A stretch of 64,000 bases of DNA from Robiginitalea aestuariiviva (GCF_029537735.1 NZ_JARPUQ010000002.1:322608-386607), one strand, 5' to 3'; positions 42,980 to 52,213 are shown, counted from the stretch's first letter. Made by a program: numbers and translations. The notes: generated by a model from the letters alone, not told the origin.

Positions 42980-43538
42980 GGGCCGTTTCCCGACCCAATA
43001 CCCACATGGCTTTTTCCCCGGGCAGGACCTCGGGGTAGGGCACCTGGGTTTCTCCGAGAATCCGGAATCCCCGCTGCTGATAAAAGGACAGGGCAGGGCC
43101 TTTTTGCATGGCTTCCAGCCAAAGGTATGCAGCGCCCCTGTTCCGGGACCAGGCCAGCAGGTGGTCCATAACGTGCCCGCCCAGGCCCATGCCCGTAAAC
43201 GCTTTTTTAAAGTAAATCTTTTCGAGGAAGACCTGTGGCTTCCCGGGAAGGGGGCCGCCGGGCTTGCCTACCACCCATTTGCAAATGCCTGCGGCCTGGC
43301 CGCCGGCCCGTACCACCCACAACCAGGAATCCGGGTTATCCAGGTCCGGCGTAACCTTTTCGGGGATAAAGTTCCGCGAGAGGTAGGGATGGGGGTTGCC
43401 CTGGGGCCATAAATGGCAGTAATGGTCGGTGTAGGCCTGCCGCCCTGTTTGCAGGTAGGTATCTATCAGCCCCCGGGAGAGGCGTTCCATGTACAGGTCT
43501 GATGCTCCCGCTACCCGGATCAGGGTGTTGTTTTCCAT
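42957..43538 (-). CDS. GNAT-family N-acetyltransferase
   Basis: This 193-residue acyltransferase shows the GNAT acetyl-CoA motif A in LEKIYFKKAFTGMGLGGHVMDHLL near residue 105 (G-x-G-LG-G) and motif B in LWLEAMQKGPALSFYQQRGFRI near 140. The substrate is unknown. The start overlaps the thioredoxin-family gene stop by 19 bases, so the two form an operon. Its end overlaps the convergent YfiT-like gene by 23 bases. Confidence 0.85.
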   Translation of the reverse strand: MENNTLIRVAGASDLYMERLSRGLIDTYLQTGRQAYTDHYCHLWPQGNPHPYLSRNFIPEKVTPDLDNPDSWLWVVRAGGQAAGICKWVVGKPGGPLPGKPQVFLEKIYFKKAFTGMGLGGHVMDHLLAWSRNRGAAYLWLEAMQKGPALSFYQQRGFRILGETQVPYPEVLPGEKAMWVLGRETAPTSALGQ

Positions 43539-44083
43539 TTGATGTTGCAGCCAATGCTGGGTTTTTGGTCTGCGGAAACCGGGCGGCCCTCCAGCAGCGC
43601 TCCTAGGGCGGCCTCCAGGTCTTCGCCGGTTACCGGAATCCCGTTGCCGGGACGGGAGCCGTCCAGCTGCCCCCGGTACACCAGCTCCAGGTTTTGGTCA
43701 AAGAGGTAAAAATCCGGCGTGCAGGCGGCATCGTAATCCCGGGCCGTCTCCTGGCTGGCATCATAGAGGTAGGGAAACGGATATCCTTCTTCTTTTGCCG
43801 TGGCCTGCATCAGGTCCGGATGGTCCTGGGGGTAATGTTCCACATCGTTGCTCGAGATTGCCACAAACCCGACTCCCCGGGGTTGGTATGCCAGGGCCAG
43901 GCGTACGATTTCGGCATTGACGTGTTTGACAAAGGGACAGTGGTTACAGATAAACATGACCACCGTGCCCCGGTCTCCCCGGATATCCTCCAGGCCCAGT
44001 TCCGTCCCGCTTACTGTATCCGGCAGGCGGAATTCCGGTGCCCGGGTTCCCAGGGGTAGCATGTTGCTGGGTGTACGTGCCAT
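43520..44083 (-). CDS. Thioredoxin-fold redoxin family protein
   Basis: This is a 187-residue AhpC/TSA-type thioredoxin-fold protein with a CNHC active site (CNHCPFVKHV near residue 46) and the cis-proline segment CTPDFYLFD near 121. It has no signal peptide, so it is cytoplasmic. The CNHCPF motif marks a conserved but uncharacterised redoxin group. It is upstream of and overlaps the GNAT gene by 19 bases. The BASS transporter gene starts divergently about 80 bases away. Confidence 0.85.
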   Translation of the reverse strand: MARTPSNMLPLGTRAPEFRLPDTVSGTELGLEDIRGDRGTVVMFICNHCPFVKHVNAEIVRLALAYQPRGVGFVAISSNDVEHYPQDHPDLMQATAKEEGYPFPYLYDASQETARDYDAACTPDFYLFDQNLELVYRGQLDGSRPGNGIPVTGEDLEAALGALLEGRPVSADQKPSIGCNIKWKTTP

Positions 44084-44161
44084 GGGTTAGCGGGTTTTGA
44101 GGGTCTCAAAGGTACTGAAACTTGTTTAATCCCTAGAGGATGCCTACCTTCTCAAATTGGT

Positions 44162-45079
44162 ATGGAAAACTCCCTGGACCACCTGCAAATCCGTTTTGAC
44201 ACGGATACCCTCTGGATGCTGAACCTGGCCCTGGCCTTTGTAATGTTCGGCATCGCCCTGGATATCCGCCTGTCGGATTTCCGGCAGCTCTGGAAGGCGC
44301 CCCGGGCCGTGCTTACGGGCGTGGCCTGCCAGTTTCTGCTGTTGCCCGCCCTGACTTTCCTGCTGGTCTGGTGGCTGGAACCCCGGCCCAGTTTTGCGCT
44401 GGGGATGATCCTGGTAGCCAGTTGCCCCGGGGGCAATGTCTCCAATTTTATGACGCACCTGGCCCGGGGGAATACGGCCCTGTCCGTAAGCCTGACGGCC
44501 ATTGCCACCCTGCTGGCCGTGTTTATGACCCCCATGAACCTGGAAGCCTGGGGCAGCCTCTACGGGCCAACGGCCGAAATTCTCCGCGCTATCCATATTG
44601 ACCTTTTCGAAATGATACGGCTGGTAGCCTTGTTGTTGGCCATACCCCTTTGCTGCGGGATGCTCCTGGGGCATTTCCGGCCCCGGACGGCACATGCCCT
44701 GGCACGCTATTTCAAGGGGGCTTCCCTCTTGTTTTTTATGGGGTTAATTGGCCTGGCCCTGTGGCGGGACCGGGAGGTTTTTGCGGCCTATGTGGGGGCG
44801 GTCTTTGGGATTGTCCTCCTGCATAACCTGCTGGCGCTATCCACAGGGTTCGGTGCTGCACGGCTCATGCGGTTGGGCGCCCGGGAAGTGCGAACCATAA
44901 CCATCGAGACGGGCATCCAGAATTCCGGACTGGGTCTTTTGCTTATATTTACTTTCTTTGATGGCCTGGGCGGGATGGCCCTGGTGGCTGCCTCCTGGGG
45001 CATCTGGCACCTGGTTTCCGGTTTGCTGCTGGCCGCCCTCTGGAGCCTGGCCCGGACCCGAAAAGAACCGGTACTTTGA
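44162..45079 (+). CDS. Bile acid:sodium symporter (BASS) family transporter
   Basis: This 305-residue membrane protein has nine to ten hydrophobic helices. Sodium-site segments typical of the family are visible: ASCPGGNVSNFMTHLARGN near residue 87 and ETGIQNSGLGLLL near 250. BASS members carry organic acids with sodium; bacterial ones transport varied keto acids and sulfonates, so the substrate is open. Its TGA stop overlaps the TTG start of the acyltransferase gene (TTGA), coupling the two. Confidence 0.9.
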   Translation: MENSLDHLQIRFDTDTLWMLNLALAFVMFGIALDIRLSDFRQLWKAPRAVLTGVACQFLLLPALTFLLVWWLEPRPSFALGMILVASCPGGNVSNFMTHLARGNTALSVSLTAIATLLAVFMTPMNLEAWGSLYGPTAEILRAIHIDLFEMIRLVALLLAIPLCCGMLLGHFRPRTAHALARYFKGASLLFFMGLIGLALWRDREVFAAYVGAVFGIVLLHNLLALSTGFGAARLMRLGAREVRTITIETGIQNSGLGLLLIFTFFDGLGGMALVAASWGIWHLVSGLLLAALWSLARTRKEPVL

Positions 45080-46116
45080 AAAAGCTTTTTTACGCCCTGC
45101 TGAAACCCCTGATCCGCACGGCCTTTCGCTGTTATTACCAGCGCCTGCATTTTGAAGGCATGGAACAGGTACCTGCAGACAAGCCCGTGGTGCTACTACC
45201 CAACCACCAGAATGCCCTGTTGGATCCGCTGATTTACGCCGCCTTTGCCAGGGCGCGAAAACCCTATTTCCTGACCCGCTCCGATGTGTTCCGGGGAGGG
45301 TTCCTGGAAGCGGTCTTTGAGGCCTTGCGGATGATCCCCATCTACCGCATGCGGGACGGCCGCCATACCCTGAAGCGGAATGCCGAGGTTTTTGACCGGT
45401 GTGCCGCCCTGTTGGCTGCCGGGGAACACCTGCTGCTTTTCCCGGAAGCCAATCATAACCTGAAGCGGCAGGTCAGGCCACTATCCAAAGGGTTTACCAG
45501 GATTGTACAACACGCTATGGAGTTGCATCCGGGCCTGGACCTGCAATTGGTCCCGGTAGGCATCAATTACCAGGACGCGGCGGGCTTCCCGGACCGTGTT
45601 ACCTATATGTTCGGGGCGCCTATTCCGGCTTCCCGCTGGAAGTCCGTCAAAGACCCCAATGCCTTTGCAGCCTCCATGAAACAGGCGGTATTCGAGGTCC
45701 TTTCACAGCAAACTACCCATGCCGATCCCGAGCGGGACTATGAAACGCAGATCCAGCCTCTGGAGGCCAAAGGCGCAGACTTCCTGCAGCCTGCTGCGGT
45801 AAACGCATACCTGAAGGGACAGGCCGATGCCTTGCCGGTTAGACGCATGAAAAAAGGCGGAAGCTACAGGTTATGGGACCTGCTGTTCCGCCTTGTGAAT
45901 TTCCCGGTGTGGCTGCCCTGGAGGTGGGTGGCGCGCCACAAGGTATGGGAACCGGAATTCCTCAGCACCTTTCGCTTTGGCTTTGCTATCATGGCCTTCC
46001 CGGTTTATTTGCTGCTGCTTTTTCTTATGGTGGGCAGCCTGGCAGGGTGGGTTGCCGGCCTGGCAACCGCCACCCTGCTTTTCCTGCATAATCTGGCCTA
46101 TGTGAAGACCCGCTAG
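45076..46116 (+). CDS. PlsC-like 1-acylglycerol-3-phosphate acyltransferase domain protein (TTG start)
   Basis: This 346-residue protein has an N-terminal acyltransferase domain (about 30-220) and two C-terminal hydrophobic helices (about 290-340). The catalytic motif reads NHQNALLDP near residue 43, an H-x5-D spacing rather than the classical H-x4-D. The second motif is FPEANHNLKRQVRPLSKGFTRI near 124. It probably adds acyl chains in phospholipid synthesis. No ATG exists near the domain start; TTG at 45076 gives MKKLFYALLKPLIR and overlaps the preceding TGA, which I take as the real start. Confidence 0.85.
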   Translation: MKKLFYALLKPLIRTAFRCYYQRLHFEGMEQVPADKPVVLLPNHQNALLDPLIYAAFARARKPYFLTRSDVFRGGFLEAVFEALRMIPIYRMRDGRHTLKRNAEVFDRCAALLAAGEHLLLFPEANHNLKRQVRPLSKGFTRIVQHAMELHPGLDLQLVPVGINYQDAAGFPDRVTYMFGAPIPASRWKSVKDPNAFAASMKQAVFEVLSQQTTHADPERDYETQIQPLEAKGADFLQPAAVNAYLKGQADALPVRRMKKGGSYRLWDLLFRLVNFPVWLPWRWVARHKVWEPEFLSTFRFGFAIMAFPVYLLLLFLMVGSLAGWVAGLATATLLFLHNLAYVKTR

Positions 46117-46119
46117 GGG

Positions 46120-48645
46120 CTACATGATGTGGCCAAAGAAGATGGCGTTCATCAGTAATTTGTTAGTCCCGTACCAGAAGGCCCGGAAATTGGTGTTGTC
46201 CGTAAAGAGGATTACCCGGCCGCTGCCCTTGCGGGTTACCTTAAAGGGCACGCTGCCTGAGATAAGCTTGGCATTTTCTTCCGAAATATACCCGCTTAGC
46301 AGGGGGTTGTCCAAATACCGGATGGGGTTGTCATAGCTGTTCTTTTCCGGCTCCAGGTATACGTTGGAATTCCGGAACAGGGCCAGCCGGTCGTTTTTAT
46401 AGCCCCAGCTTACGGGGTGGGAGCGGTCCAGGCGGGATTCGAAGATGGCCCCCCCGGTAACCTGTGCCCCCAGGAAATCCTGTTTCTGGTCAAAGCGGAT
46501 ATCCCTGGCCACCAAACTGCTGTCCTTGCGCATTTTCAGGTCCATCAGGTCGGCCCGTTTCAGCCAGTTGGCAGCATTGGTATAGGCAATCAGGGTGCCG
46601 CCGTCGGACACCCATTCCTTGATTTTGGCCGTGGCCCGTTCCGACAGGGCAGTCCCCCAGGAGCTCGGCACAATGATATCGGTATACCGGTCCAGGTCTG
46701 CCCGGTTCAGGTAATCCGTATCGATCTTAGTCAGTTCAATGCCGTAGCGGGTGTCCAGCAGGTGCCAGATTTCCCCGGCATCGTAGGAGCGGATCCCATT
46801 GCCCACCAGCATGGCAATTTTGGGGGCGCGAACCCGTTCAAATTCCCGGCTGCCCAGGTCGATGCCTTCGGTGACCCCGGTATTTACGCCCGCAATTTGC
46901 ACCCCGGTATCCGAGGCGGTTTTTTGCAGGAAGCTATACAAAGCCTCCGGGTCCAGCTCCTGTCCCTGCACAGGGATCATGATGGTCCCGTAGTCGTAAG
47001 ACTGCCCGCCCAGACGGAAGGGCTCCCGGGCTACCTTGGCGCGAATGCCTTTCTGCAGCAGGGTATTCAGCACCTTAGGGGTGTAGTATTCATGCCATTG
47101 GAAGAGGTAGGCGTACTGGCTTTTCCGGTCTACTCCGCCTCCGAGTTCGGGCAGGCGTTCCAGGGCCGGCCCCACCTCGGGCAGGCTGCCCAGTTCGGCG
47201 TAATCCAGGTTAAAGGCCAGGGGGAAAGTCCAGGCGGAGATATCGTAAAACAGGCTGTCTGTAAAGGAGGTGCGCTTCTCGAACATCGCCCGGATCAGCC
47301 GGGGGTTCTTTTGGTTCAAAGGCACCACATAGCTGTGACCTTCCGTGTAGGTCTTGCCGTTAATGGTGCGCTCCCCTTTCAGCGGGTGCACGGCAATGCG
47401 GTGGCGGTGCAGGATCTCGGCCAGGTGCCGCGCCTTGGCCGCGTCTTTGGCATCCCCGAAGATGTAGGCTGGGTTTCCACGCCCGCTTTCGGACCGCAGC
47501 TGGGCGTAGTAATCCCTGCGGAAATCCAGGAGTTTGGTGCGCATGTTCCAGGCCGCCTCAATGGTGGAAAGGGCCGCCGTAAACTGGTTGCGGATGGTGA
47601 AGGGGAAGGTCAGAACCCCGTTGTCGCTTTCCTGCATATGGCCCCGGGAGCTGGCCTGCTCAAACAGGATACCGATGCTGCCCATTACATCCGGAAAGGT
47701 AGAGCCCTTACCGTAGTAAAAGTCGTCATAGTCTTCTTCTGAATAATACAGGGAACCGATTTTGTTCAGGGCCTTGGCATGGTAGGATCCGATCTCGGCG
47801 GTGAGTTCCTGATTCCTTTTCGGGGTAAGGGGGTGAACGCGGGAAGGCTCCCCGGGCTGGAAGAAGAAGGTGGAATTTGTACCCATTTCGTGGTGGTCCG
47901 TCAGCACATTGGGCAGCCAGTCGTGAAAGGTCACGATGCGCGCCCGGCTTTCGGGCAGTTGTACCGGCAGCCAGTCGCGGTTCAGGTCAAACCAGTAGTG
48001 GTTGGTCCGCCCCCCTGGCCAGGCTTCGTGGTATTCCCGGTCGTTGGGGTCTGCCGTGGTGGCGATGGCTTTATGGGTATTTGCCCAGTGGGCAAACCGC
48101 TGCAGGCCGTCCGGGTTGAAGGAGGGGTCCATCAGGATAACCATTTCCCGCAGCATTTTTTCGATTTCAGGCCCCTGGGCCGCCGCCAAATAGTAGGCGT
48201 AGGCCAGGCCGGCATTGGCCCCGCTGGGCTCGTTGCCGTGGATGGAAAAGCCCTGGTACACCACAACCGGCATGTTGTCCAGGTCCATGGCGGCCGCGCC
48301 GGGGGTGGTCAGTGCCAGGTGGTTCTGACGGATCTCGTCCAGGCGGGTGTGATTTTCAGGGGCGGTAACCTTCAGGAGCAGCAGGGGCCGCCCCTCGAAG
48401 GTAGTGCCGCGGTTTTCCAGCACCATACGGTCGCTGGCTGCCGCCAGGGCGGTGATGTACTGCACCAGCTTGTCGTGGGTTACGTGCCACTGGCCTACCT
48501 GGTGCCCGATTACGGACTCTGGGGTGGGGATGTCCGGATTATAGGAAATCTGTTGGGGGAGGTAGTACTCCAGGCCGGGGGTTTCCTGTGCCTGAGCCGG
48601 CGCCAGGGCGGCCAGCAGCAGGATTGCAAAAATGGATCTTTTCAT
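46120..48645 (-). CDS. Large exported M14-family zinc carboxypeptidase
   Basis: This 841-residue secreted peptidase has a signal peptide ending near APAQAQ and an M14 catalytic domain over about residues 50-390. Zinc ligands are in SIHGNEPSG near 135 (His, Glu) and TDHHEMG near 250 (His). The catalytic Glu is in ILFEQASSRG near 332. The remaining 450 residues include a region near 620-720 resembling a class-I glutamine-amidotransferase/ThuA fold (LVGNGIRSYDAGEIWHLLD). This architecture is typical of large Bacteroidota zinc carboxypeptidases, presumed to digest external protein. It is convergent with the acyltransferase gene (3-base gap). Confidence 0.92.
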   Translation of the reverse strand: MKRSIFAILLLAALAPAQAQETPGLEYYLPQQISYNPDIPTPESVIGHQVGQWHVTHDKLVQYITALAAASDRMVLENRGTTFEGRPLLLLKVTAPENHTRLDEIRQNHLALTTPGAAAMDLDNMPVVVYQGFSIHGNEPSGANAGLAYAYYLAAAQGPEIEKMLREMVILMDPSFNPDGLQRFAHWANTHKAIATTADPNDREYHEAWPGGRTNHYWFDLNRDWLPVQLPESRARIVTFHDWLPNVLTDHHEMGTNSTFFFQPGEPSRVHPLTPKRNQELTAEIGSYHAKALNKIGSLYYSEEDYDDFYYGKGSTFPDVMGSIGILFEQASSRGHMQESDNGVLTFPFTIRNQFTAALSTIEAAWNMRTKLLDFRRDYYAQLRSESGRGNPAYIFGDAKDAAKARHLAEILHRHRIAVHPLKGERTINGKTYTEGHSYVVPLNQKNPRLIRAMFEKRTSFTDSLFYDISAWTFPLAFNLDYAELGSLPEVGPALERLPELGGGVDRKSQYAYLFQWHEYYTPKVLNTLLQKGIRAKVAREPFRLGGQSYDYGTIMIPVQGQELDPEALYSFLQKTASDTGVQIAGVNTGVTEGIDLGSREFERVRAPKIAMLVGNGIRSYDAGEIWHLLDTRYGIELTKIDTDYLNRADLDRYTDIIVPSSWGTALSERATAKIKEWVSDGGTLIAYTNAANWLKRADLMDLKMRKDSSLVARDIRFDQKQDFLGAQVTGGAIFESRLDRSHPVSWGYKNDRLALFRNSNVYLEPEKNSYDNPIRYLDNPLLSGYISEENAKLISGSVPFKVTRKGSGRVILFTDNTNFRAFWYGTNKLLMNAIFFGHIM

Positions 48646-48699
48646 AGGTGTTGGTCTTTGGAAATAGGCTCCGGTTATGTCCGGTTGTCTGGTAAAGCG

Positions 48700-48730
48700 T
48701 AAAGATAACCATAGGCCACGGCCGGGCCAA
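48700..48730 (-). promoter_or_regulatory. Promoter of the M14 peptidase gene
   Basis: On the minus strand a -33 TTG (48730-48728) and a -7 TATCTTTA (48707-48700) are separated by 20 bases. The predicted start near 48693 leaves a leader of about 48 bases before the ATG at 48645. Confidence 0.6.
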
Positions 48731-48774
48731 ACGCCTCCCGGGCTAAAAAAGGCCAGCCGTGCCAGGGATAAAAA

Positions 48775-48797
48775 AAAAAGGCCGCCGGGGCCTTTTT
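48775..48797 (-). terminator. Rho-independent terminator of the PUR-family gene
   Basis: AAAAAGGCC (48775-48783) pairs with GGCCTTTTT (48789-48797) around a 5-base loop. On the minus strand it is followed by a run of U from the A-tract at 48770-48779. It lies 20 bases after the DUF3276 stop. Confidence 0.8.
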
Positions 48798-48816
48798 GTT
48801 TTTTGGGGAGGGACGG

Positions 48817-49203
48817 TCAGATATCTTCAAAGTCCACATCGACGAATTTGTCGCTGCTGGGCAACCCGTTTTGGGAGCCGTGGTCCGTTGCCTCGTCTTC
48901 GCCTTTGCGGAAATCCTTCTGGTGGCGTTCGGAGATAACCTCTTCCCCCTTCTGGTCTATGATAAACCCCGTGGTGTCGTCCAGGATATCCCGGAACGCA
49001 TCGAAGTCCTCTTTGTAGAGGTAAATCTTGTGTTTCTTGTAATGGAAAGACCCGTCGTCGTGGGTGAATTTCTTACTCTCCGTGATGGTCAGGTAATAAT
49101 CCCCGGCCCGGGTGCTGCGCACATCAAAAAAATACGTTCTGCGTCCGGCCCTCAGCACCTTGGAAAATATCTCTTCCTGGTCCGTCAATTCATTTTCACG
49201 CAT
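48817..49203 (-). CDS. PUR-family DNA/RNA-binding protein (DUF3276)
   Basis: This 128-residue protein matches DUF3276, the bacterial PUR-alpha-like family found in Bacteroidota and Spirochaetes. A single PUR repeat covers about residues 10-85 (SKVLRAGRRTYFFDVRST, DYYLTITESKKF, HKIYLYKEDFDAFRDILDD), followed by an acidic tail. Family members bind single-stranded nucleic acids; the cellular role is unsettled. It is followed by a clear terminator. The upstream exporter gene on the same strand ends 74 bases before its start. Confidence 0.9.
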   Translation of the reverse strand: MRENELTDQEEIFSKVLRAGRRTYFFDVRSTRAGDYYLTITESKKFTHDDGSFHYKKHKIYLYKEDFDAFRDILDDTTGFIIDQKGEEVISERHQKDFRKGEDEATDHGSQNGLPSSDKFVDVDFEDI

Positions 49204-49277
49204 TACTAGGAATTTGGTTGAAGCTTGGCTATAAGGTTCTCAAAAATGTGAAAAAAATGCTAAATCAGCAACTTTTT

Positions 49278-51032
49278 CTACTTTTCTTTCCCCGATAACT
49301 GGCTGTGGTACAGCTCCCGGTAGTAGCCTTCCTGCCCCAATAATTCTTCGTGCGTGCCGGCCTGGATCAGCCGCCCGTTGTCCAGCACCAAGACCTGGTC
49401 TGCATGGATGGCCGAAGAGACCCGGTGGCTCACAATGAGGGTGGTTTTGTCGCGGGAGGCCTTTTTCAGGTTAGACAGGATGGCCTCCTCCGTTTCGGTA
49501 TCCACGGCGGAAAGGCAGTCGTCAAAGAGGTAGATCACGGGGTCTTTCAGCAGGGCCCGGGCAATGGATACCCGTTGCTTCTGCCCGCCGCTCAGGGTAA
49601 TGCCCCGCTCCCCAAGGATGGTCTGGTACCCTTTGGCAAAGCCTTCGATGTTCCGGTCTACAACCGCCATGCGCGCAGCGGCCTCGATTTCCTCCATGCC
49701 GGCGTCTTCCTTCCCGAAACGGATGTTATTCTCTATGGTATCCGAAAAGAGGAAGGCATCCTGGGGCACGGCCCCGATGGCCTTGCGCAGGGAATCCAGA
49801 TGTACCTGGGGTATGGGGGTATCGTCAATCAGAATCTGCCCGGAAGAGACGTCGTAGAGACGGGCAAGGAGCTCCAGTACCGTAGATTTTCCCGACCCGG
49901 TTTTTCCCAGGATGGTCAGGGTTTGCCCGGGCAATACCTTGAAGGAGAGGTTGTGCAGGGCCTCAATGCCTGTATCCGGGTAGGTAAAGGACACGTTTCG
50001 GAACTCGATCTTGCCCCGGACTTCGGTGGGGTGGGTGGCGGTATTGCGGATCTCGGGCTCCTGGTCCAGGAATTCGTTAATGCGTTTCTGGGAAGCTTCC
50101 GCCCGCTGTACAATGGAGGTGAGCCAGCCCACGATGGCCACCGGCCAGGTAAGCATGTTCACATAGATGATGAATTCCAGGATGGTCCCCAGGGTATCGA
50201 TTTCCCCCCGGAAATACTGTTTGCCCCCCACGTAGATCACAAAAATATTACTCACCCCGATCAGGAGGATCATCAGCGGGAAAAACCAGGCGTTTACCTT
50301 GGCCAGGTCCATGCTCTTGTCCTTCCCTTCCTGGGCCAGCTCGCTGGCTTCCCGGTTTATGCGGGGCTCTATGGCATAGGCCTTGATCACGGAAATCCCG
50401 GAAAAGGATTCCTGGGCAAAGGTGGAAAGGGTAGACAAAAAGGCCTGCACCCGGGTGGAGCGCTGGTGGATGATCCGGCTGATCCAGTAGATCAGCACGG
50501 AAAGTACAGGCAGGGGTACCAGGGCATAAAAGGCCATGGTGGGGGCTTTGATAAACATCAGGGGGATCAGGCAGACAAAGAGCGTCAGGGTTTGTATGCC
50601 GTACATGATGGCCGGGCCCGCGTACATGCGCACCTGGCTCACGTCTTCACTGATGCGGTTCATCAGGTCTCCGGTGCGGTTGTTTTTGTAAAAATTCAGG
50701 CTCAGCCGCTGGTAGTGGTCAAAGACCTCGTTTTTCAGGTCGAATTCGATGTAGCGGGAAACATTGATGATGGTTTGGCGCATCAGGAAGGTAAAAAAGC
50801 CCGAAAGCAGGGCCGCCCCGATAATGATCCCGATAAATTCCAGGAGTTGCGCCCGGGCTTCGGTAAGGCCCAGGGCCCCGTTGCCGTATTCCTCTACAAC
50901 CTCCACGATGTTTTTTACATAGGAAGGCATTACCAGCTGAAAGACGCGGGCAATGATGGTGATCAGGGTCCCGATCAGGAGTTTGCCCCAGTATTTCCGG
51001 AAGTATTTATTGAGGTGTTTGAGTGCTTTCAT
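49278..51032 (-). CDS. ABC exporter, fused membrane and ATPase domains (MdlA/MsbA-like)
   Basis: This 584-residue half-transporter has six membrane helices (about residues 15-320) followed by an ATPase. Walker A is GKTGSGKST near 377, the signature LSGGQKQRVSIARALL near 478, and Walker B VIYLFDDCLSAVD near 500. The residue after the Walker B Asp, normally the catalytic Glu, is Asp, as in MdlA-type subunits, which often work as heterodimers. No partner is adjacent. The substrate is unknown; lipids or drugs are usual in this group. I use the ATG at 51032 (MKALKHLNKYFRKYWGK), inside the longest frame. It is divergent from nusB. Confidence 0.9.
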   Translation of the reverse strand: MKALKHLNKYFRKYWGKLLIGTLITIIARVFQLVMPSYVKNIVEVVEEYGNGALGLTEARAQLLEFIGIIIGAALLSGFFTFLMRQTIINVSRYIEFDLKNEVFDHYQRLSLNFYKNNRTGDLMNRISEDVSQVRMYAGPAIMYGIQTLTLFVCLIPLMFIKAPTMAFYALVPLPVLSVLIYWISRIIHQRSTRVQAFLSTLSTFAQESFSGISVIKAYAIEPRINREASELAQEGKDKSMDLAKVNAWFFPLMILLIGVSNIFVIYVGGKQYFRGEIDTLGTILEFIIYVNMLTWPVAIVGWLTSIVQRAEASQKRINEFLDQEPEIRNTATHPTEVRGKIEFRNVSFTYPDTGIEALHNLSFKVLPGQTLTILGKTGSGKSTVLELLARLYDVSSGQILIDDTPIPQVHLDSLRKAIGAVPQDAFLFSDTIENNIRFGKEDAGMEEIEAAARMAVVDRNIEGFAKGYQTILGERGITLSGGQKQRVSIARALLKDPVIYLFDDCLSAVDTETEEAILSNLKKASRDKTTLIVSHRVSSAIHADQVLVLDNGRLIQAGTHEELLGQEGYYRELYHSQLSGKEK

Positions 51033-51163
51033 CGGCCCTTGCAGCACCCCGGTAACCACGGCGGGGGGGTGCCGGCGCACAAAGATAACCCTTTGCTGCC
51101 AATGCCGTGTTAGGGAATTCCTAAACCGGGAAGCCGCTTCGGGTGGCCTGGATGCATTTCGGG

Positions 51164-51195
51164 TTGTGGCATGTCGAAATCTATTTCTATTTTTG
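51164..51195 (+). promoter_or_regulatory. nusB promoter
   Basis: A -33 TTG (51164-51166) and a -7 TATTTTTG (51188-51195) are separated by 21 bases. The start near 51201 gives a 20-base leader, which also argues for the ATG at 51222 over the longer frame from 51171. Confidence 0.75.
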
Positions 51196-51221
51196 CGGCG
51201 TCACGATTGAAAGTTCTTTAC

Positions 51222-52163
51222 ATGCTAACCAGACGGCATATCCGGGTAAAAGTAATGCAGAGCATCTATGCCCTGAGCCTTTCCGAGCAGGGCGGCCTGC
51301 AGGAATCTGAGGCGTTCCTGCGCCGCAGTATCGGGCAAACCTTCACCCTCTACCTGCTCATCCTCGGAATATTCCGGGAACTGCAGCAATTTGCCGAAGC
51401 CCAGCTGGCCCTGGGGGCCAACAAGTACCTTAAGGACGGGCCCCGGCGCCCGGACGCCTCCCGACTGGCGTCCAATGCCCTTTTCTCTGTCCTGGCGTCC
51501 AGCGAGCGCCTGGCAGCTGAACTCAAAAAACGCAAACTCAAACAGTGGTACCTGAATGAGGAATACATTAAAATCCTCTACCACCAGATCCTGGAAAGCC
51601 CGGAATACGAAGCGTATTGCCAGGAATCTCCCGGATGGGCTACAGACCGGGACTTTGCCCTGCTGGTCTTCCGGGAAATCATTGCCCCCAACGATAAGAT
51701 TTACGACTTTCTCGAGGATGAGGGCATTACCTGGGTGGATGACCTGCCCCTGGTAAATACCTTTATCCTCAAACGCCTGGGCAAGATGCGGGAAGATGCG
51801 GAGGAAGGCTTTCTGTTCCCCGCCCTGATGAAGAATACCGAAGACATGGCCTTTGCCCTGGAGCTGCTGCAGAAGACGCTGCTGAACAGCGAGGCCCTGG
51901 CCGGGGAGATCGAGGGCAAGACCCCCAATTGGGACAAGGACCGCATTGCAGAGATCGACCGCATCCTGCTAAAGATGGGGATTGCCGAACTGCTGTACTT
52001 CCCGTCCATCCCGGAGCGGGTCACCATTAACGAATATCTGGAGATCGCCAAGGAGTATTCCACCCCCAAGAGCAGCATCTTTATCAACGGCATCCTGGAC
52101 AAGCTGATCCGGGAGTACAAGGCCTCCGGCCGCCTCAAAAAAATGGGGCGGGGCCTGTTATAA
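51222..52163 (+). CDS. nusB: Transcription antitermination protein NusB (long form)
   Basis: NusB with NusE/S10 binds boxA RNA in rRNA operons. The 313-residue protein is about twice the length of E. coli NusB (139). The recognisable NusB fold is at the C-terminus (about 190-300: DRIAEIDRILLKMGIAELLYFPSIPERVTINEYLEIAKEYSTPKSSIFINGILDKL). The N-terminus starts with the conserved MLTRRHIRVKVMQSIYAL. An inserted helical stretch between them is typical of Bacteroidota NusB. DUF1573 and yajC genes follow on the same strand. Confidence 0.94.
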   Translation: MLTRRHIRVKVMQSIYALSLSEQGGLQESEAFLRRSIGQTFTLYLLILGIFRELQQFAEAQLALGANKYLKDGPRRPDASRLASNALFSVLASSERLAAELKKRKLKQWYLNEEYIKILYHQILESPEYEAYCQESPGWATDRDFALLVFREIIAPNDKIYDFLEDEGITWVDDLPLVNTFILKRLGKMREDAEEGFLFPALMKNTEDMAFALELLQKTLLNSEALAGEIEGKTPNWDKDRIAEIDRILLKMGIAELLYFPSIPERVTINEYLEIAKEYSTPKSSIFINGILDKLIREYKASGRLKKMGRGLL

Positions 52164-52213
52164 TCAAATTATCCTTATTTTTGGGGGAATAAAAAATTCT
52201 AATGTAGACCATC

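Noticed and set aside
46417-47742. A 441-codon plus-strand frame opposite the M14 peptidase
   Set aside because: It is an antisense shadow; the M14 frame has intact catalytic motifs and a signal peptide, this one has nothing comparable.
49236-49262. Small stem in the gap between the PUR-family and exporter genes
   Set aside because: The arms are only about four bases and AT-rich; too weak to call a terminator.
49350-51113. A 587-codon open frame on the plus strand opposite the ABC exporter
   Set aside because: It exactly shadows the exporter, is Gly/Gln/His-rich with no fold pattern, and has no promoter or start context.
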